Source: Brachyhypopomus gauderio (taxonomy: Eukaryota > Chordata > Actinopteri > Gymnotiformes > Hypopomidae). Taken from it: a stretch of DNA of 64,000 bases. Below the pieces are notes generated by a model, which searched no databases, was not told the DNA's origin, and worked only from the letters and a program-made list of their open reading frames with translations. Of this stretch, positions 1-13,689 are shown piece by piece. A program made the position numbers and the translations under genes. The stretch covers positions 10,254,883-10,318,882 of the forward strand of contig NC_135223.1 of the NCBI RefSeq assembly GCF_052324685.1. Reading direction: 5' to 3'. Position 1 is the first letter of the stretch. Each line of letters opens with the position of its first letter.

Positions 1-554
1 GCATTTACTACATGGTATGAATGATGCATTGTGTCATACGGTGAAAATGCCCCAATATATATTTCAGTATAAATATACACCCCACCAATGGTAACACACA
101 TACTTGGGTAAATTGCAGACTATGGGAAGCTCCCAGTAATGATTATAAACCTTTTGAATACATACATTTGATGCAGCCATTCCAAAATGCATTATGTGTT
201 CGGAAACTATTTCAAGCACTTAAAATATTGTTTGAATCAGTGAAAATCATGTGTTTTAATTAGTACAAACAATGTGCTGTTTATTTTACTTTGGTATTAG
301 TTGCAGCATGATGATTTAATTTTACCTAGTAAATTAATATGATGCTTATAGTAAGGTTATTTTGGGTGTTTCATTTCAGAAATCAATATATAAGCAAATA
401 TCCCTCTAAACAACAATACATGCTCTGTAAACACTGAAAAAAGCATGGCCTTACAATTTACGGTAGCTCATAATGATGTTTCATGAAAACATTGACCTTT
501 AACTTTGATAAGTATTGCATTTCTGTGAATACCAAATGTGTGTGTTCTCCTAAG
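1..554 (+). other. C4 intron sequence at left edge
   Basis: AT-rich sequence before the first recognisable C4 exon. The polypyrimidine stretch and AG at 553-554 are used as the acceptor because the next codon (V of VLNKG) aligns with the C3/C4 MG5 exon boundary. I see no further exon or repeat here. Confidence 0.5.
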
Positions 555-3500
555 GTTCTCAATAAAGGAATAATCAGAAAATCAAGCTCTGTGAAAGCAA
601 CAGTTTTGCCCAAAATAAGTTTTACTGTCGACCCTCACCTAACACCATCCTTCCGTCTTATTGGATATTATTATGACACAAATGGTGAGATCATAGCTGA
701 CTCTGTTTGGGTAGATGTCAAGGATATGTGTGAGGAAAAGGTAAAGTAAAGATTTGGCCTAAATGCCTAATCTTTAGATTTATTATTCTCTAACAAACCT
801 TTAGTTAGAAATTTCTTTAGTTCTGCAAATGCTTTTTTTGCAAAAGCTTTTTTTTTCACATCTTTGTTCTAGGTTGAAGTAACAGAAAATGAACGAAGAA
901 ATTACTACAGTCCGGGAAGCAATATTGAGCTTAACATCAATGTGGGAAAGCAAAAAAGTGCAACAGTGGCCTTAGTAGCTGTAGACAAAGCCATTTATGC
1001 CCTAAACATCCAGAACAAACTCACCTTGCAACAGGTAAGCAGGACACTGAGAGTTAATGAACACTCTGGTGTCTGAGCAGACATAGATATGAAATTATCT
1101 ACGCTTTGAACTATATATTTGTGGAAATAGTCTAAAATTCACTGTGTTTGTGTATTTTGTTTTCCTGAACAATTACTTGAACTGTCTTCATTATCATGTC
1201 TATTGTTTAATGATAAATGGTCTAAAATGTACATTGAGAGTCCAGAGTGACTTACAAAGTCCTTTGCCATCTGCTCACAGAATGCATTCTAAATAGTACA
1301 GTAGATACCATTGAACCAGAATATTATTAAACTGCAGAAATCAATGCCAATATCTAGAAGTGCAAATAAACATTGGCTCAATATTACACAACAAAAAAGC
1401 AATGATTTGATCATTTATCTCAAATAATGATCATTTAAGTACTTTACAAACAGATGAGTCATTAGTCTACACTATTCAGACAGCCAGTGGAAGATCATTC
1501 CACCATTGCGGATCCAGGACAGAAAATAGTCTTGAAGGTTGGCTTTTGTGAGACTTTAAGCATGGCATTTCAAGCTGAGCCATACTTGAGGTTCAAAGTA
1601 CTCCGGGTACAGATCAGGCTTTGACCATGCTCATCATGTCGGAAGGGCCTGGCCCATTTTTGGCTTTGTAGGCAAGTAAAAAAGTTTTATATCTGATGAC
1701 GGCAGCTAATAGAAGCCAGTGAAGACAATGCAGCAGTGAAGTGATATGTGAACTTGAAGACCAATTATGCTGTTGCATTCTGGATCAGCTGTAGAGGTCT
1801 GATGACAGGTAGTCTAGTTTTGAGATGATGAGAGACTGCACAAGCACCTGGGTAGCGTCCTGTCAAAGAAAGTGTTGCAGGATCTGGTCAGGTTTGAAAC
1901 AAGAGGGAGATGACAACTTGTCCCAGTTACGCCCAGGTTTCGAGTAGTTTCAGATGGTGATAATAGGGTATTCTTGAAAGAAATGGTGAGGTCCTTTTAT
2001 GGATTGGGGGTTCCTTGAATCTATAGAAACTTGGGTTAGCTATGGTTGAACTTCAGGTGTGGTGAGCTGTCATCCATGAAACAATATCTGCCAAGCACGC
2101 TAAAATATGCCCAGAAACCTGAGTGTCAGAAGGTGGGCAGGATAGTAATAGTGTCATCAGCATAGCAATGATAGTAGAATCCACAAGAAATAATGTCACC
2201 AAGGGAGCGAGTATACAAAGAAAAGAGAGCCTAAGACTGAGCCTTGGGGGACACTGGTAGAGAGTTTACATGGATTGGATGTAGATCCTCTGCATGTTAC
2301 CTGACAGGACTGGCAGTTATGGTTGACTGTGTCAAAGGCTGCAGAAAGATCTAGAAAAATGACACAGATTATAGCCTTCGCAACATGGAGCTTCTCAGTC
2401 ACTGCTTTGAGGGCTGTGTCTGTTGTGTGTGCCTCTTTGAAGCTACATTGATTGGAATCATGGAGCTGGTTTTGGATGTGGAAAAGAGATAATTGATCAT
2501 AGATTGATTGTTCCAGAGTTTTTGATTGAATAGACAGAAGTGATACGGATCTGTAGTTGCTTATGTTGGAGTTGTCGAGAGTTGTTTTCTTCAAGATTGG
2601 TACCACCCTGGCAGTCTTGAACACAGTAGGTACATGTCCTGAAACTAAAGAGCTGTTGATGATGGTCAAGATGGAATGATGATGGAAAAAGATCTATTAA
2701 CATTTTCTGGAGATCAGAGTGGAAGGAATTGGATACGGCGGCCATGTAACGAGATTGCTGGATGTCAGAAGTTTATTTTGCCTGAGGAGAGAGTGGAGAA
2801 AGAAGCCAGGGAATTGGGTGTTAATCATCATCATCATTTCCATCCATTCAAATGTAATGACTAATTTTCTGATTGCTGTGTGGATGCGGTATATATGAAG
2901 TTTCTAGCATGCAGGGCTAAACCACATTTTCTTTCACAGGTCTTCTCCGCTATGCAGTCCTATGATCTGGGGTGTTCATATGGAGGAGGAGTGAATACAG
3001 CTGCCGTGTTTAATGATGCCGGCCTGGCATTCATTTCTCACTCTCAGACAGTCAAATCGCAGATGAGAATAGGTATACGAAGGAGCAGAGCTACATTAAA
3101 AAGACAAGTTTGATTTTAGAAACTTGTAGTTTTAGAAACTTAGTAGTTTGAGAGGTTTATTTCTCCATTTTGTCTCTAGGATTTGGCTGCGAAACAGGTT
3201 TCAGGCGGCAAAGACGCTCTATAGATCTCCAGAAGCAGATGGCAGAAAAAGGTAAAGCATTGTCCAGAACACCTGGTCACGGTTCAAATCCTTCCACGTG
3301 GGTAGACGATTCACTTTGATGAACCCCCAATTCTGTCTCTAATTCCTTTATAAATATACTCTGTCAGGTTTGTTTTTTTTTTTTTTTTTTAGCATCTTTC
3401 GAATGTTTAGCTGTCAGTATCCATTGATTAAGAAAGTCCGTCAGTCAACACCTTTGACCAAACTGGTTGTATCCGTTGTCTTCCCTGCTCGCTTTTTTGC

Positions 3501-6500
3501 TTTGTGTCCCGAAGAATCTACGTATAAGAACACGACGCTGCAGAAGTGCTGTCGCCATGGGCTCACGCTCATCCCCATGCAGCTGACATGCCAGCAGCGC
3601 AAGAAACGGATATTCAGAACGGAAAGTGAGGCGTGCGTGGAAGCCTTCATGAAATGCTGCGACTTTGCCAACCAGCTGAGGGCAAAGAAAAGGCAGGAGG
3701 AAATGCGTAGTAGTCACGGCAGAAGTGAGTGTTACGGAGACGTCTGACGTCCAGTTAGTGCTGAACGGTGTTGTCCAGACCAGCCATCCACTTCGTAATT
3801 CATTACGAAGGGTCATCATCAATTCACTCAAAAATACCTTTTGGACTCGTCCACTGTGTAATCTCATTCCAACTATACCGATCCTTTACGCTGATGCATG
3901 AGATATGGCATGTGTGTATTTAAAATAAATATCATGGCTCTGTCTTAAAGGTTCCCAAGCCTTGAAAACACCACACAATTAATGCAAGCATTAGTATTTC
4001 CCCTGGATACAGCAGTAGTTGGGTCATAGGCATACCTGTTGATTAGAAGATCATTTAACATTAGTGTTTGCACCTCCACAGCTGCTAGCTTCAGTGCCAT
4101 CGAGGACTTCTTTGCGAATGAGATGCAATCCATTCGCCATAGTTTTCCACCCAGCTTTGGGTTTAAGGAGCTCCAGGTCCACGGCAAAACCACGTAAGCA
4201 CAGAGTCACCTAACCCCCCTCTCATTCATCTCCCACTACTAATCTCTACCTCTGCAGGACACAGTGCTTTTATGGATGGATGGATGGATGGATGGATGGA
4301 TGGATAGATAGATCTTTATTGATTCCTTTGGGTGGCTTCCCTCAGGGAAATTAAGATTCTAGCAGCATCATTACAGTAAAAGAATGGATATATACAGTTT
4401 AAGGAGATTTAAAAAGCTAATAATAAATAATAAGAAACAATACAAAATGCACAAAGCCAAAGTATCCAGCAGAAGCGGTATTGCACATTATTATTGCACT
4501 CTGTTTAAAATATTATTGTACTGTTTATGTTTTAATGAACCTTTAAAAGTTATTGTATATAGTCTGGTTAGTGTTTAGATTAGTCTGTTTTCCTGCACAG
4601 TAGTTTGGCTGAATCTGTGTTTTGGTGCTTGTTTCAGACATACTCTCTTTGTCCCTGACTCTATCACTACCTGGGAAGTCCAGGCTGCCAGTTTATCTTC
4701 CTCCCATGGTAGGAATCCTCCGTGGTCCCACCATCATACACATAATCTGAGCCAGTAGAATATGCTATGGGTACATTCAGATATTCTACATAAACGCTTG
4801 ACTTTTACTTGAAAGCTCTTTCGATGTTTAACATTTTTTAAAATATTAACGTTTTACACGTGTTACATTAACGTTTACTTCCAGGTTTTTGTGTGGCCAA
4901 GCCTGTCGACATACGTGTGTTTAAGGAGCTTTTTGTGTCTTTGAGACTTCCCTACTCTGTCAAACGGAATGAACAACTAGCCCTGGTTGTGGTCATCTAC
5001 AATTATGGAAAAGATGAGAGAGAGGTGAGTGATAGTGACACTAGGGCATGTATGTATGGAGTGGAACATTAAGAAGACATTTTTGGTTGAACAATTCAGA
5101 TCTATAAGAGAAACCTTCCAGCTTTGATTATTGTGTTGTCGTTTCCTCATGTACAGCTAGCTGTTCATATGAAGCAAGTAGATGGACTATGTTCACCTGG
5201 GTCTTCATCAACTGTCTCCTATACCAACGTGACCTTGGGCCCTCAGTCTTCTGAAACAGTGACCTTCTCAGCGGTTCCTTTGATCGACGATGAAATCCCA
5301 ATCACTATAGTGCTTTATGACAGAGAACATGAGATGGGTGTGGATGCCATTCAGAAAACACTGCTCGTCAAGGTAAGTGGAAGTGGAACTGGTTGATACT
5401 GATTGAACAACCAATGTGACGATCACGTGAGATACATGAGATACATTTCACGTGGTTTGGTATTCACTTTGCAGACTGAAGGGGTGCAGATGCGAGAGGA
5501 GAAAAGTTATATGATCAATTTGGAAGGTGAGTCATGTTGCTGTTTTGTGTTTGTGTGTTCTGGTCCATAATTGTTTAACGTAACATGGCACATATACGTA
5601 TGCACAGAATCATAAAATTTGTCTTGAATTATGCATGAACAGGCAGAAGTGACAAGTCCATTCGTATCGATGGACTGTTTCCGAACAACACAGTTCCTGA
5701 AACGGCTACCAACATATTTGTCAAAGTAGAAGGTGCGGATGGTATAGTCCCAGTTTACGTACCCGGCCGAGAACAGAGGCTCATGATAACAAGTGGACAG
5801 CTGTTTCTTTCCTGTGACCTCCCTTTCCACTGCACGGACCAGGTGAATCGTTCGGCTTGTCGTCGGCTCTGCCGCTGCTCTCTCCGTCCTCCGTGGAGAA
5901 GCTGATCAGGGCTCCATTTGGCTGTGCAGAGCAAACCATGATCATGATGTCTCCCACCGCGCTCTCCATCCGCTACCTGGACACCAGCAACCGCTGGCTA
6001 GAGCTGGCAGCTGGGACCAGAGACACAGCCCTGGACCGGATACAGAAGGGTTTGCTTCCTATTTTGCTTCTGGGTTTGATGAATGCAAAAATTAGCTATC
6101 TGTGTGTTTATGGAAATCTCTCTGTGTATTTATTTGAGAATTCCTGCAGAGACTTTAATCGATGTTAGTCATGGATGTCAGTGCCTTTTTTCTCATGAGA
6201 CTATAAAGCTTCCAGAATAAAACAATAGCCGCCTTCCTCCTGATCAGCACCAGTCATCTTCAAACTGGATGACATCTGGCTGCTGCCTGGCTGAATGGGC
6301 ATGAGTGAGAGGACTGTGACTTAATCCATGGGCACAATTATTATGTCCCACTCAATAAGAAATGTTTAGAGTCAGACGCTCACAGGGGCAGAATCCCACA
6401 GAGAAGGTGACATGGGAAAATGAATGAGATGTGCAGACACCTGATGATACCCCACAGCTTTGATTTTATGCATTCAGACACTCTTAATGCCCCATACTGT

Positions 6501-9500
6501 TTAATGCAGACACTCTTAATGCCCCACACTGTTTAATGCAGACACTCTTAATGCCCCACACTGTTTAATGCAGTCACTCTTAATGCCCCACACTGTTTAA
6601 TGCAGTCACTCTTAATGCCCCACACTGTTTAATGCAGACATTCTTAATGCCCCACACTGTTTAATTCAGACACTCTTAATGCCCCACACTGTTTAATGCA
6701 GTCACTCTTAATGCCCCACACTGTTTAATGCAGACACTCTTAATGCCCCACACTGTTTAATGCAGACACTCTTAATGCCCCACACTGTTTAATGCAGTCA
6801 CTCTTAATGCCCCACACTGTTTAATGCAGTCACTCTTAATGCCCCACACTGTTTAATGCAGTCACTCTTAATGCCCCACACTGTTTAATGCAGACACTCT
6901 TAATGCCCCACACTGTTTAATGCAGACACTCTTAATGCCCCACACTGTTTAATGCAGTCACTCTTAATGCCCCACACTGTTTATTGCAGACACTCTTAAT
7001 GCCCCACACTGTTTAATGCAGACACTCTTAATGCCCCACACTGTTTAATGCAGTCACTCTTAATGCCCCACACTGTTTAATGCAGTCACTCTTAATGCCC
7101 CACACTGTTTAATGCAGTCACTCTTAATGCCCCACACTGTTTATTGCAGTCCAGAATCTGGCACAGATTGCATTACTCCAAGGCAGAATTGCACTAAATA
7201 TTACATAATATAAAACATGTAATATGATGTCTCCCATATGAAAATGCAAATGCAAAGAAGCCACCCTGCAGTGTCTGTCAACCTACTGAAGCAAAGAACA
7301 TCCACAGAGTCAAAGAAAATATGCAAAATATAGTTTTTAAGCTGCAGTCCTCTAAAATGCTCATTCTAGAAAGAAAATGTATCCTGAAAGTTCAGTGCAG
7401 AAATATTGAAAAGGCATCGGTTTCAAATGATCGATTTGATTTGATGGATTTCATGGATCAGCCAACTGATTAGGTGAATTTGGTTTTGTGCTATGGCCAT
7501 GTTTTCAGCTTCAGCTATGACTGTTTTACCTTTAGTTTCACTTGTTGTGACCTACCACCATTTTTGTTTGTTTTTTATTTATTTATTTTAGGCTATGACA
7601 GAATACTGACATTCAAAAAACCTAATGGATCATACGGAGCCTGGCAAGGACATCCCACCAGTAACTGGTAACTCCCTCTCCCTCCTCTGACTGGTGTCCA
7701 GGGTACTGGTGTTGGTCTTCAGACTAGGCTTTAATTCCCAAACACTGAGGCTGCTTCCTGCTCCTGTTCCTCTAGGCTGACTGCACTGGTGGTGAAGGTG
7801 TTATCCCTTGTGTCTGACTTGGTAACTACTGGACATCAAAACATCATCTCCCAACTAGACATCAAGGACGCAGTGATGCATCTAATCAAGCAGCAACGCG
7901 AAGACGGGTCTTTTCACGACCCTAATCCAGTCATTCACAGAGAAATGCAGGTCAGGACCTTTTCTGCCTTCGGTGACGCAAAGATACAGAGCAAAGATAC
8001 AGTCTGCATTAAAGAGAATCATGCAGGCTTTGTCAAGTTCATTCTTGTAACGTCACGAGCTGTCTTAACTTGCCCGCTGCATGTCGGTCTGACGCTGCTG
8101 CCCCATGTGTTCTGAACCTTATCATGTCGTCGCACTGTTCCTGTCGCAGGGAGGAATCGGGGGGATTGAGCAGGACGCCTCTCTCACTGCCTTCATCACC
8201 ATCGCCCTGAACCACTCCCTCCCTTTCTTAGGCCTGGAAACTCAGGCTGTGGTAAACCCCAGATTGCAAGCAATTCACATACAGCATTGCATTACTCCTA
8301 GATCCTCGTTTGACTAAGAGGACAAAAAAATGTATCCATATGCATAAAATTTCACATAACGTTTTTGACATGACTGCTGGCATTGGTTTCCAGACCATTT
8401 ATTCCCCCTAAGATAGACAGAATTGATAAATAATTAATAATGTACAGTAATTATACGTACAAATACGTTTTGATCTTAATGTTCAGGAGAGCAGCATCTC
8501 TCGTGCCACAGCTTATCTCCTCTCCCGTGTTGGTGACCTAAAGAGGCCTTACGCTGTGGCCATCACCGCCTACTGTTTATCTACCTGCCTTAAAAACCGT
8601 GCACTGGCTCTGTCGGCTTGGATGAAACTTAAGCATCTTGCAGTACAAGGTAACGAACCACATGCTACCAAAACATTAAGCATACACACTCGCGCAGATC
8701 ACACTGACTGATGTACAAGTGAAACACTGACTTGTTATGAAGCTGTCATAAAGCTGTCACGAAGAGCACTTTAGATCTGAGCGCTGTTCTTCGTTCTACT
8801 CCTCTTCCTCGCTGGTTCAGAGGGTGAGTGTAAGGTGTGGAGGGACATAGAGGAGAGCCGCCTTGTAGAGGAGAGGAATGTCCATCGGGTGCCCACGAGC
8901 GTGGCCCTGACCGTAGAGACGACGGCATACGCTCTCCTCACCGCAGTGGCACAGGGAGACCTCGCAGAGGCCGGAGCTGCTACCTGCTTCCTTTCCACCC
9001 AGGAGAACTACGAAGGCGGGTTCAAATCCACCCAGGTGAGCCAGCTAGCTCAATACCTTTTTCGCTGAATTGAGGGAATGCTGCTTAAATATTCCAGTTT
9101 GAAAGCCATCTTCACATGTTAGAATGAACAGAGGGAAATTACCACATAGTCACCTCAGTGTCCAGAGCATGTTTGGGGGACAGATTCCAGCTTGTACCCA
9201 GACCACAGTTCAAATGTATTGTAGGCACTTCCATTATCAGAAAGATGCTTAAAAGATGCTTATATTTCAATGAATTATGATTGCTGTATAGTTTTACCTC
9301 AGTTTTGACTTACAAGGATTAATTAATCGATCGATTCTCATCCTTCACTGACATGCATGCGGTGTTCTTAAGTTTGGATGCCTTTTTGAAGCGTCAGCCT
9401 GCGCTACTGCATGAAATTCTTTTAGCGTGAACCACAGCACTGACGCTCAACAGTTCAGACTATCGCTGCCATCATACTTGTTCAATTACGTGGTTCTAGG

Positions 9501-12500
9501 ATACGATTATAGCTCTGGAGGCTCTCTCAGCGTATGCAGCGCATAAATCCGCGTCTCCCTTCAGTCGTCTCAGCGTGCAATTCAGCAGTCCAGTGAGGAA
9601 TACCATGGAGAAGGTTGTATTGGACAAAAAAGACGAAAAAGTGGAGGCAGAGTTAAAGGTAAATTCAGTTTTCCTTACAGTGGTTAAAGTGGTTGTGAGA
9701 ATGGTTTCTTTATCTGTAATGAGTAATGTGAAATGTTCATATGAAAAGTACAGGCTGAAAGTAAAGGCAATCTGAGTGAGTAATTTGTCATATTTCCTCT
9801 AGAGGTCACTATAGGCACTGTTATCGCTCATATCACAAGACTGCATTACAGCAAGATGCTGTGGAGTCAGTTATTGAGTTGTAGTGTTTGGTCTGCTGAC
9901 TCTTCATGCAGATCATTATCAGGTGCACATAGATGTGGTGTAAATTACTCAGTCAATATGAACCGCACTGGTGTTTTGAGATGAAAAATAAAATAATTAT
10001 TGTTTTTTTTTATATTCTCCTGTCCCTGACAGATCTGGTGCAGTGTTAATGAAACTAGCAAACAAAGCATTTTTTGGTTTGCTGATTTGTTTGTTTACAG
10101 AGACTACTGGGTGGTGACATCACTGTAAAATGTTCAGGGAAAGGGGAAGCCAAATTAAAGGTAAAAGAGCCAAGACGTTAGCACACACCTCTATCACAGT
10201 CTGACAGGTGTCACATCTGAAGTGATTTTCCATGGGCAATCTCCTGATCTCTGTTGATAGGTGGTAAAAGCTTACTATGCCCTGGACCCTTACGAATCTT
10301 GTGACCACATGTCCATCGATGTGACAGTGAAGGGCAAAGTGGGTTACACAGGTGAGGAAACAACAAAAACACTCAACAAGTCTCCTGAAAATAAATAACA
10401 GATATTTTTGTGACTGTTACGTCTTAAGGCTGAAGGCTTACATCATATATCATTGTACATTGTGTCTGAAGACAACAAATTAGCTACAAAAAACCTGTGC
10501 TTGTATGCATGCCTCTGTGTTTTTTAACGCCACATCAAATGTGCGGTCCTTCACCCAGCTCAAGTAATGGCGAGCTACAACTACTACGATTACGGTGACG
10601 GGGAAAACGCGGAGACGGAAGAGGAGGGCTTCCCACGCTCCGCCATCGAGTGGTTTGACGCCCGCAGCAGACGCAAGCGGGACACGCAACAGAGTGCTGG
10701 GAACGCAGTGGTGTACGAAGTGTGTGTCGGGTCAGTTTTACACTGTTCTTCCCAATATGACCCGATTCTGCAAAGGATGTTGGGGAAGGGGGGGGGGGGG
10801 GGGGGGGGGGGGGGTGAATGTTTGGATTCACACTGACATCATTTATTCTTGAACGCAGTCACTCTCTAGAGAGGAACATCTCAGGCATGGCTATAGCCGA
10901 TATCACCATGCTCAGTGGCTTTGAACCCAGGACAGAGGATCTGGACAAGGTCAGTGGAAGCTAATGATGAAGCACACTGTATATGCATCAGGATTCATGT
11001 GTCTCTGCATCATTTCTTGAATTGTTCATTATCATTTTGGTCTTGCCATGACTATCTGCCATTAACTGTGAGTAGATCATCAGTTTAGTGTTGGTTCACA
11101 TAATATTAATATGACCTCACGTCTTGTGTTTAACAGCTAAAGGACCTGTCTGACAAATACATCTCTCACTTTGAGGTATCCCAAGGAAGACTTCTGTTAT
11201 ATTTCAATGAGGTAAGACATCCAAGTTAGCAGGCAGACAGACTAACAAACACACACCAGAATTGTAGCTTAATAAAATGATGGCATTTCTTTACAGATCC
11301 TTGATGGTAGAGAATGTATTACATTTGAAGCTGTACAAACTGTGCCAATAGGGTTAGTGCAGCCAGCACCTGCAACCTTTTATGACTATTACGAACCAGG
11401 TAAGAAAACAAACTCTTCTTCTGTTTTCTACTCTTTTGGATGATGAACCTAATTTGGTAACTTTGATGCAGTTGTACCATAAACATAAGCACAAGGGTTT
11501 TTGTTTTATTTTTGTTCTATTGAATTGTGACTTGCCTCACCAACTTTCAACGTCCTGTATGACAGATAGAAGATGCTCCGTGTTCTACGCTGCCCCCAAA
11601 AGGAGCAAGATGGTATCAGTGCTGTGCTCTGAAGACGTGTGCCAGTGTGCTGAGAGTAGGCCACGAAACTCTCCATTTCTTTATTTTTTTCTTTTTCTCC
11701 TACACCTTCTTCTTTTTCTTCTCATGGATCATTCTTAAACATCAATAGCTTAATCTATTTCATAATAATAATAATGTTTGACTTCTGTAGTGCCTTTTAC
11801 AAATCCAAACACACAATTATAGAGAGGAGAATTCCGTCATGTTCTTCATGTCCTTTCCCCTCACTTCTCCTCTGTGTGCATGACATCATCTGTGATTACA
11901 GGGCCCTGCTTCAAAGAGAAGAAACCGCTTGAGTCGATAATCACAAAGGATGATCGTTTCAAGTATGCTTGTTACCATCCTGTCGTGGATTACGGTGTGT
12001 ATTTCATTTAAAATCAGCCAGTACAATAAACTGACACCTGGTTTGTTGAGATCTGTTAAGATTCTACCTCAGCATTTCAGCATAAATGTGTGACGTTTGA
12101 GGCAGGATGCCGAGGCAAGAACAGGTTAACGCGCGACGTTTATTCATTCTTGACGCAAAGATAAACACTTACGGGACTGGGTAGACAAGTGTTCAGACAA
12201 AACGCACACCTAAATACACCAAATAATAACAACACAAGTGCAGAAACATCATGATGACGAGACAAGAGACAGAATAACACCGGCAAACACACACACTAAG
12301 GCTCACACATGGAAGTAAACGTACACAGACAAACATACACATGCAGACACGCTCGGAGGGAGGAATCTGGAGCAGTATTGTGATGATAACAGTTTTCTGA
12401 GGGCGTGGTATATCACTAACACTAACATTGTTAACATGTTTACATATTTAACATATTTAACATGCATACATATTTAACAATCTTAACATAACTGACATAA

Positions 12501-13231
12501 AGTCAGGCTCTGGAGTTTTCAGCCCAGTCAGCAAAGGTTCTGCGTCCTCCACGTTAATGTCATGGGGTTGTATTGTAGGCTTCGTGGTCCACGTGGTCTC
12601 AGTGGAAGAAGCAAGTAACTTTCAGCTGTACTCCACCAATGTGACTGAGGTTCTCAAACACAGTGAGTATTCATGATTACATTAGAATAAAGCGCTGTGG
12701 CACCGTATATAAATATGATAAATATGATTGTATGAAATATGATGACTATACATATGATTCTGCCCCACAGATGGAGATATGCTGGTGGATGTGGGGGATA
12801 TCCGAGTGTTTGCCAAGAGAAAACATTGCAAAGGTAACCTGGAGACTGGGAAAACCTACCTTATCATGGGCAACGATGGCTCCACCACTGACTCCAGAGG
12901 ACAGTAAGTGTGATTAGACACCAGAGTCATATTCTGTGTTTTACAAGATGTCTGCTAGATGGGGTCAGCGTGAAATGTTTTGTGGATACAAATTGGTGCG
13001 TAGAAAATTCTCTATAACTACTGTAATACAGTTGGTCTGTTGGTCTGTTTAGCCAAAAGGTTGTAACATTTTTGAAAAGGACTGTTAACTTTTATTTTAT
13101 TTAAGATAGATTACCATTCTAGCTAATGCTGTAACTAAATTAAAACACTTTATAATGTTCCTAAATAGGGAATGTTACAATTACTTAACATTATATAAAA
13201 ACAATATTGATATTTTATTTGAATTTCTCTT

Positions 13232-13300
<69 letters not shown>

Positions 13301-13449
13301 CTCTCAGAATGCAGTACCTTTTAGATGCAAATACATGGGTTGAGCAGAAATATGATGTTACGGTATGCAGAGCATCAGTTAACCAGGATGCTTGCAAGCA
13401 ACTGAAAATTTTTCTAAGAGAATACCAAATTAATGGCTGCTCACAATAG
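555..13449 (+). CDS. c4: Complement component C4, 3' two thirds (29 exons, 5' end outside window)
   Basis: Thioester complement protein; in the classical and lectin pathways C4b binds surfaces and C2a to form the C3 convertase. Exons: 555-740, 873-1034, 2940-3072, 3180-3251, 3515-3724, 4082-4193, 4638-4708, 4885-5024, 5157-5372, 5475-5526, 5643-5732, 5843-6049, 7592-7667, 7776-7950, 8150-8251, 8487-8649, 8821-9035, 9500-9658, 10101-10160, 10261-10351, 10559-10730, 10859-10949, 11137-11211, 11297-11399, 11566-11655, 11902-11994, 12579-12662, 12771-12903, 13308-13449 (1224 codons plus stop, all phases consistent). In order: MG5/MG6, beta-alpha furin site RRQRR (3203-3217), C4a anaphylatoxin with its CC...C...CC cysteines (3515-3724), alpha' region, thioester motif GCAEQ (5920-5934), TED with catalytic His (7936-7938), alpha-gamma site RSRRKR (10663-10680), MG8 and C345C/netrin, ending just after GCSQ. 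The two basic processing sites and the tail [11 protein letters not shown] exclude C3 and C5. Earlier exons (signal peptide, MG1-4) must lie left of base 1. Confidence 0.95.
1460..2680 (-). mobile_element. Degraded L2/CR1-type LINE fragment in a C4 intron
   Basis: On the minus strand the stretch 2669-2196 encodes pieces of a non-LTR reverse transcriptase: [10 protein letters not shown], then [13 protein letters not shown] and PQGSVLG. The catalytic YADD segment is not intact and the reading frame is short, so the copy is dead. Sequence to about 1460 continues as the probable 3' part of the same copy. It lies antisense to C4 in the 1.9-kb intron 1035-2939. Outer limits are approximate. Confidence 0.7.
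4264..4380. repeat. (GGAT)n microsatellite with LINE/SINE-like tail
   Basis: About ten GGAT/GATA units (4270-4313) run into a short piece reading tttattgattcctttggg then cagggaaatt, the kind of 3' tail found on fish retroposons. It lies in the C4 intron between exons 4082-4193 and 4638-4708. Confidence 0.7.
6475..7146 (+). repeat. 32-bp minisatellite, 21 copies, in a C4 TED intron
   Basis: Exactly 21 tandem copies of a 32-bp unit beginning cagacactcttaatgcccc. Copies differ mainly at one base, cagACAC versus cagTCAC, plus rare changes. The array sits in the 1.5-kb intron 6050-7591, between the thioester exon and the next TED exon. The flanks 6050-6474 and 7147-7591 hold nothing I recognise. 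Confidence 0.95.
10789..10814 (+). repeat. Poly-G tract (about 26 G) in a C4 intron
   Basis: An uninterrupted G run in the 128-bp intron between the alpha-gamma cleavage-site exon and the next exon. Transcribed as poly-G it could form a G-quadruplex. Its length may be uncertain because such runs are hard to sequence. Confidence 0.9.
13234..13305 (+). repeat. (CT)n microsatellite forming the acceptor tract of the last C4 exon
   Basis: About 30 CT units followed by tttctttctctcag, which ends at the acceptor of the final C4 exon at 13308. The repeat itself is the polypyrimidine tract of this intron. Confidence 0.9.
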
Positions 13450-13679
13450 TCTAGACGTTGACAGCAGAACACAGTTATTGATACAATAAGTGGAATTTTC
13501 CTTTACAAATACATATTCATTGTAAAAAGACATATTGGATATGGGGCTCCTGACCAGCTCACAGAGGCACTGTTTGTAGTGAAGAGTCAAACAGTGTTGC
13601 TGGGAATTTAACTTTCATCTTGGTAAAATCATTTACCTAAATGTTTAATCCTTAAAATCTTTTTGAAACAAAACATGCA

Positions 13680-13685
13680 AATAAA
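13680..13685 (+). terminator. Candidate C4 polyadenylation signal
   Basis: AATAAA about 230 bases after the C4 stop codon. It is the first canonical hexamer downstream. A second AATAAA lies at about 14450. Confidence 0.45.
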
Positions 13686-13689
13686 CTCA

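Noticed and set aside
3370-3514. C4a exon starting at the poly-T acceptor near 3393
   Set aside because: Phase-1 joining there reaches a stop codon. The acceptor at 3514 keeps phase and gives the family spacing before the C4a cysteines.
5733-5842. Uninterrupted C4 exon across 5643-5880
   Set aside because: The frame leaves C4 homology after VKVEG and ends out of frame with the TED. A 110-bp intron with a good donor and acceptor restores it.
6475-7146. CRISPR-like array
   Set aside because: Units are directly tandem with no unique spacers, and this is a vertebrate intron.
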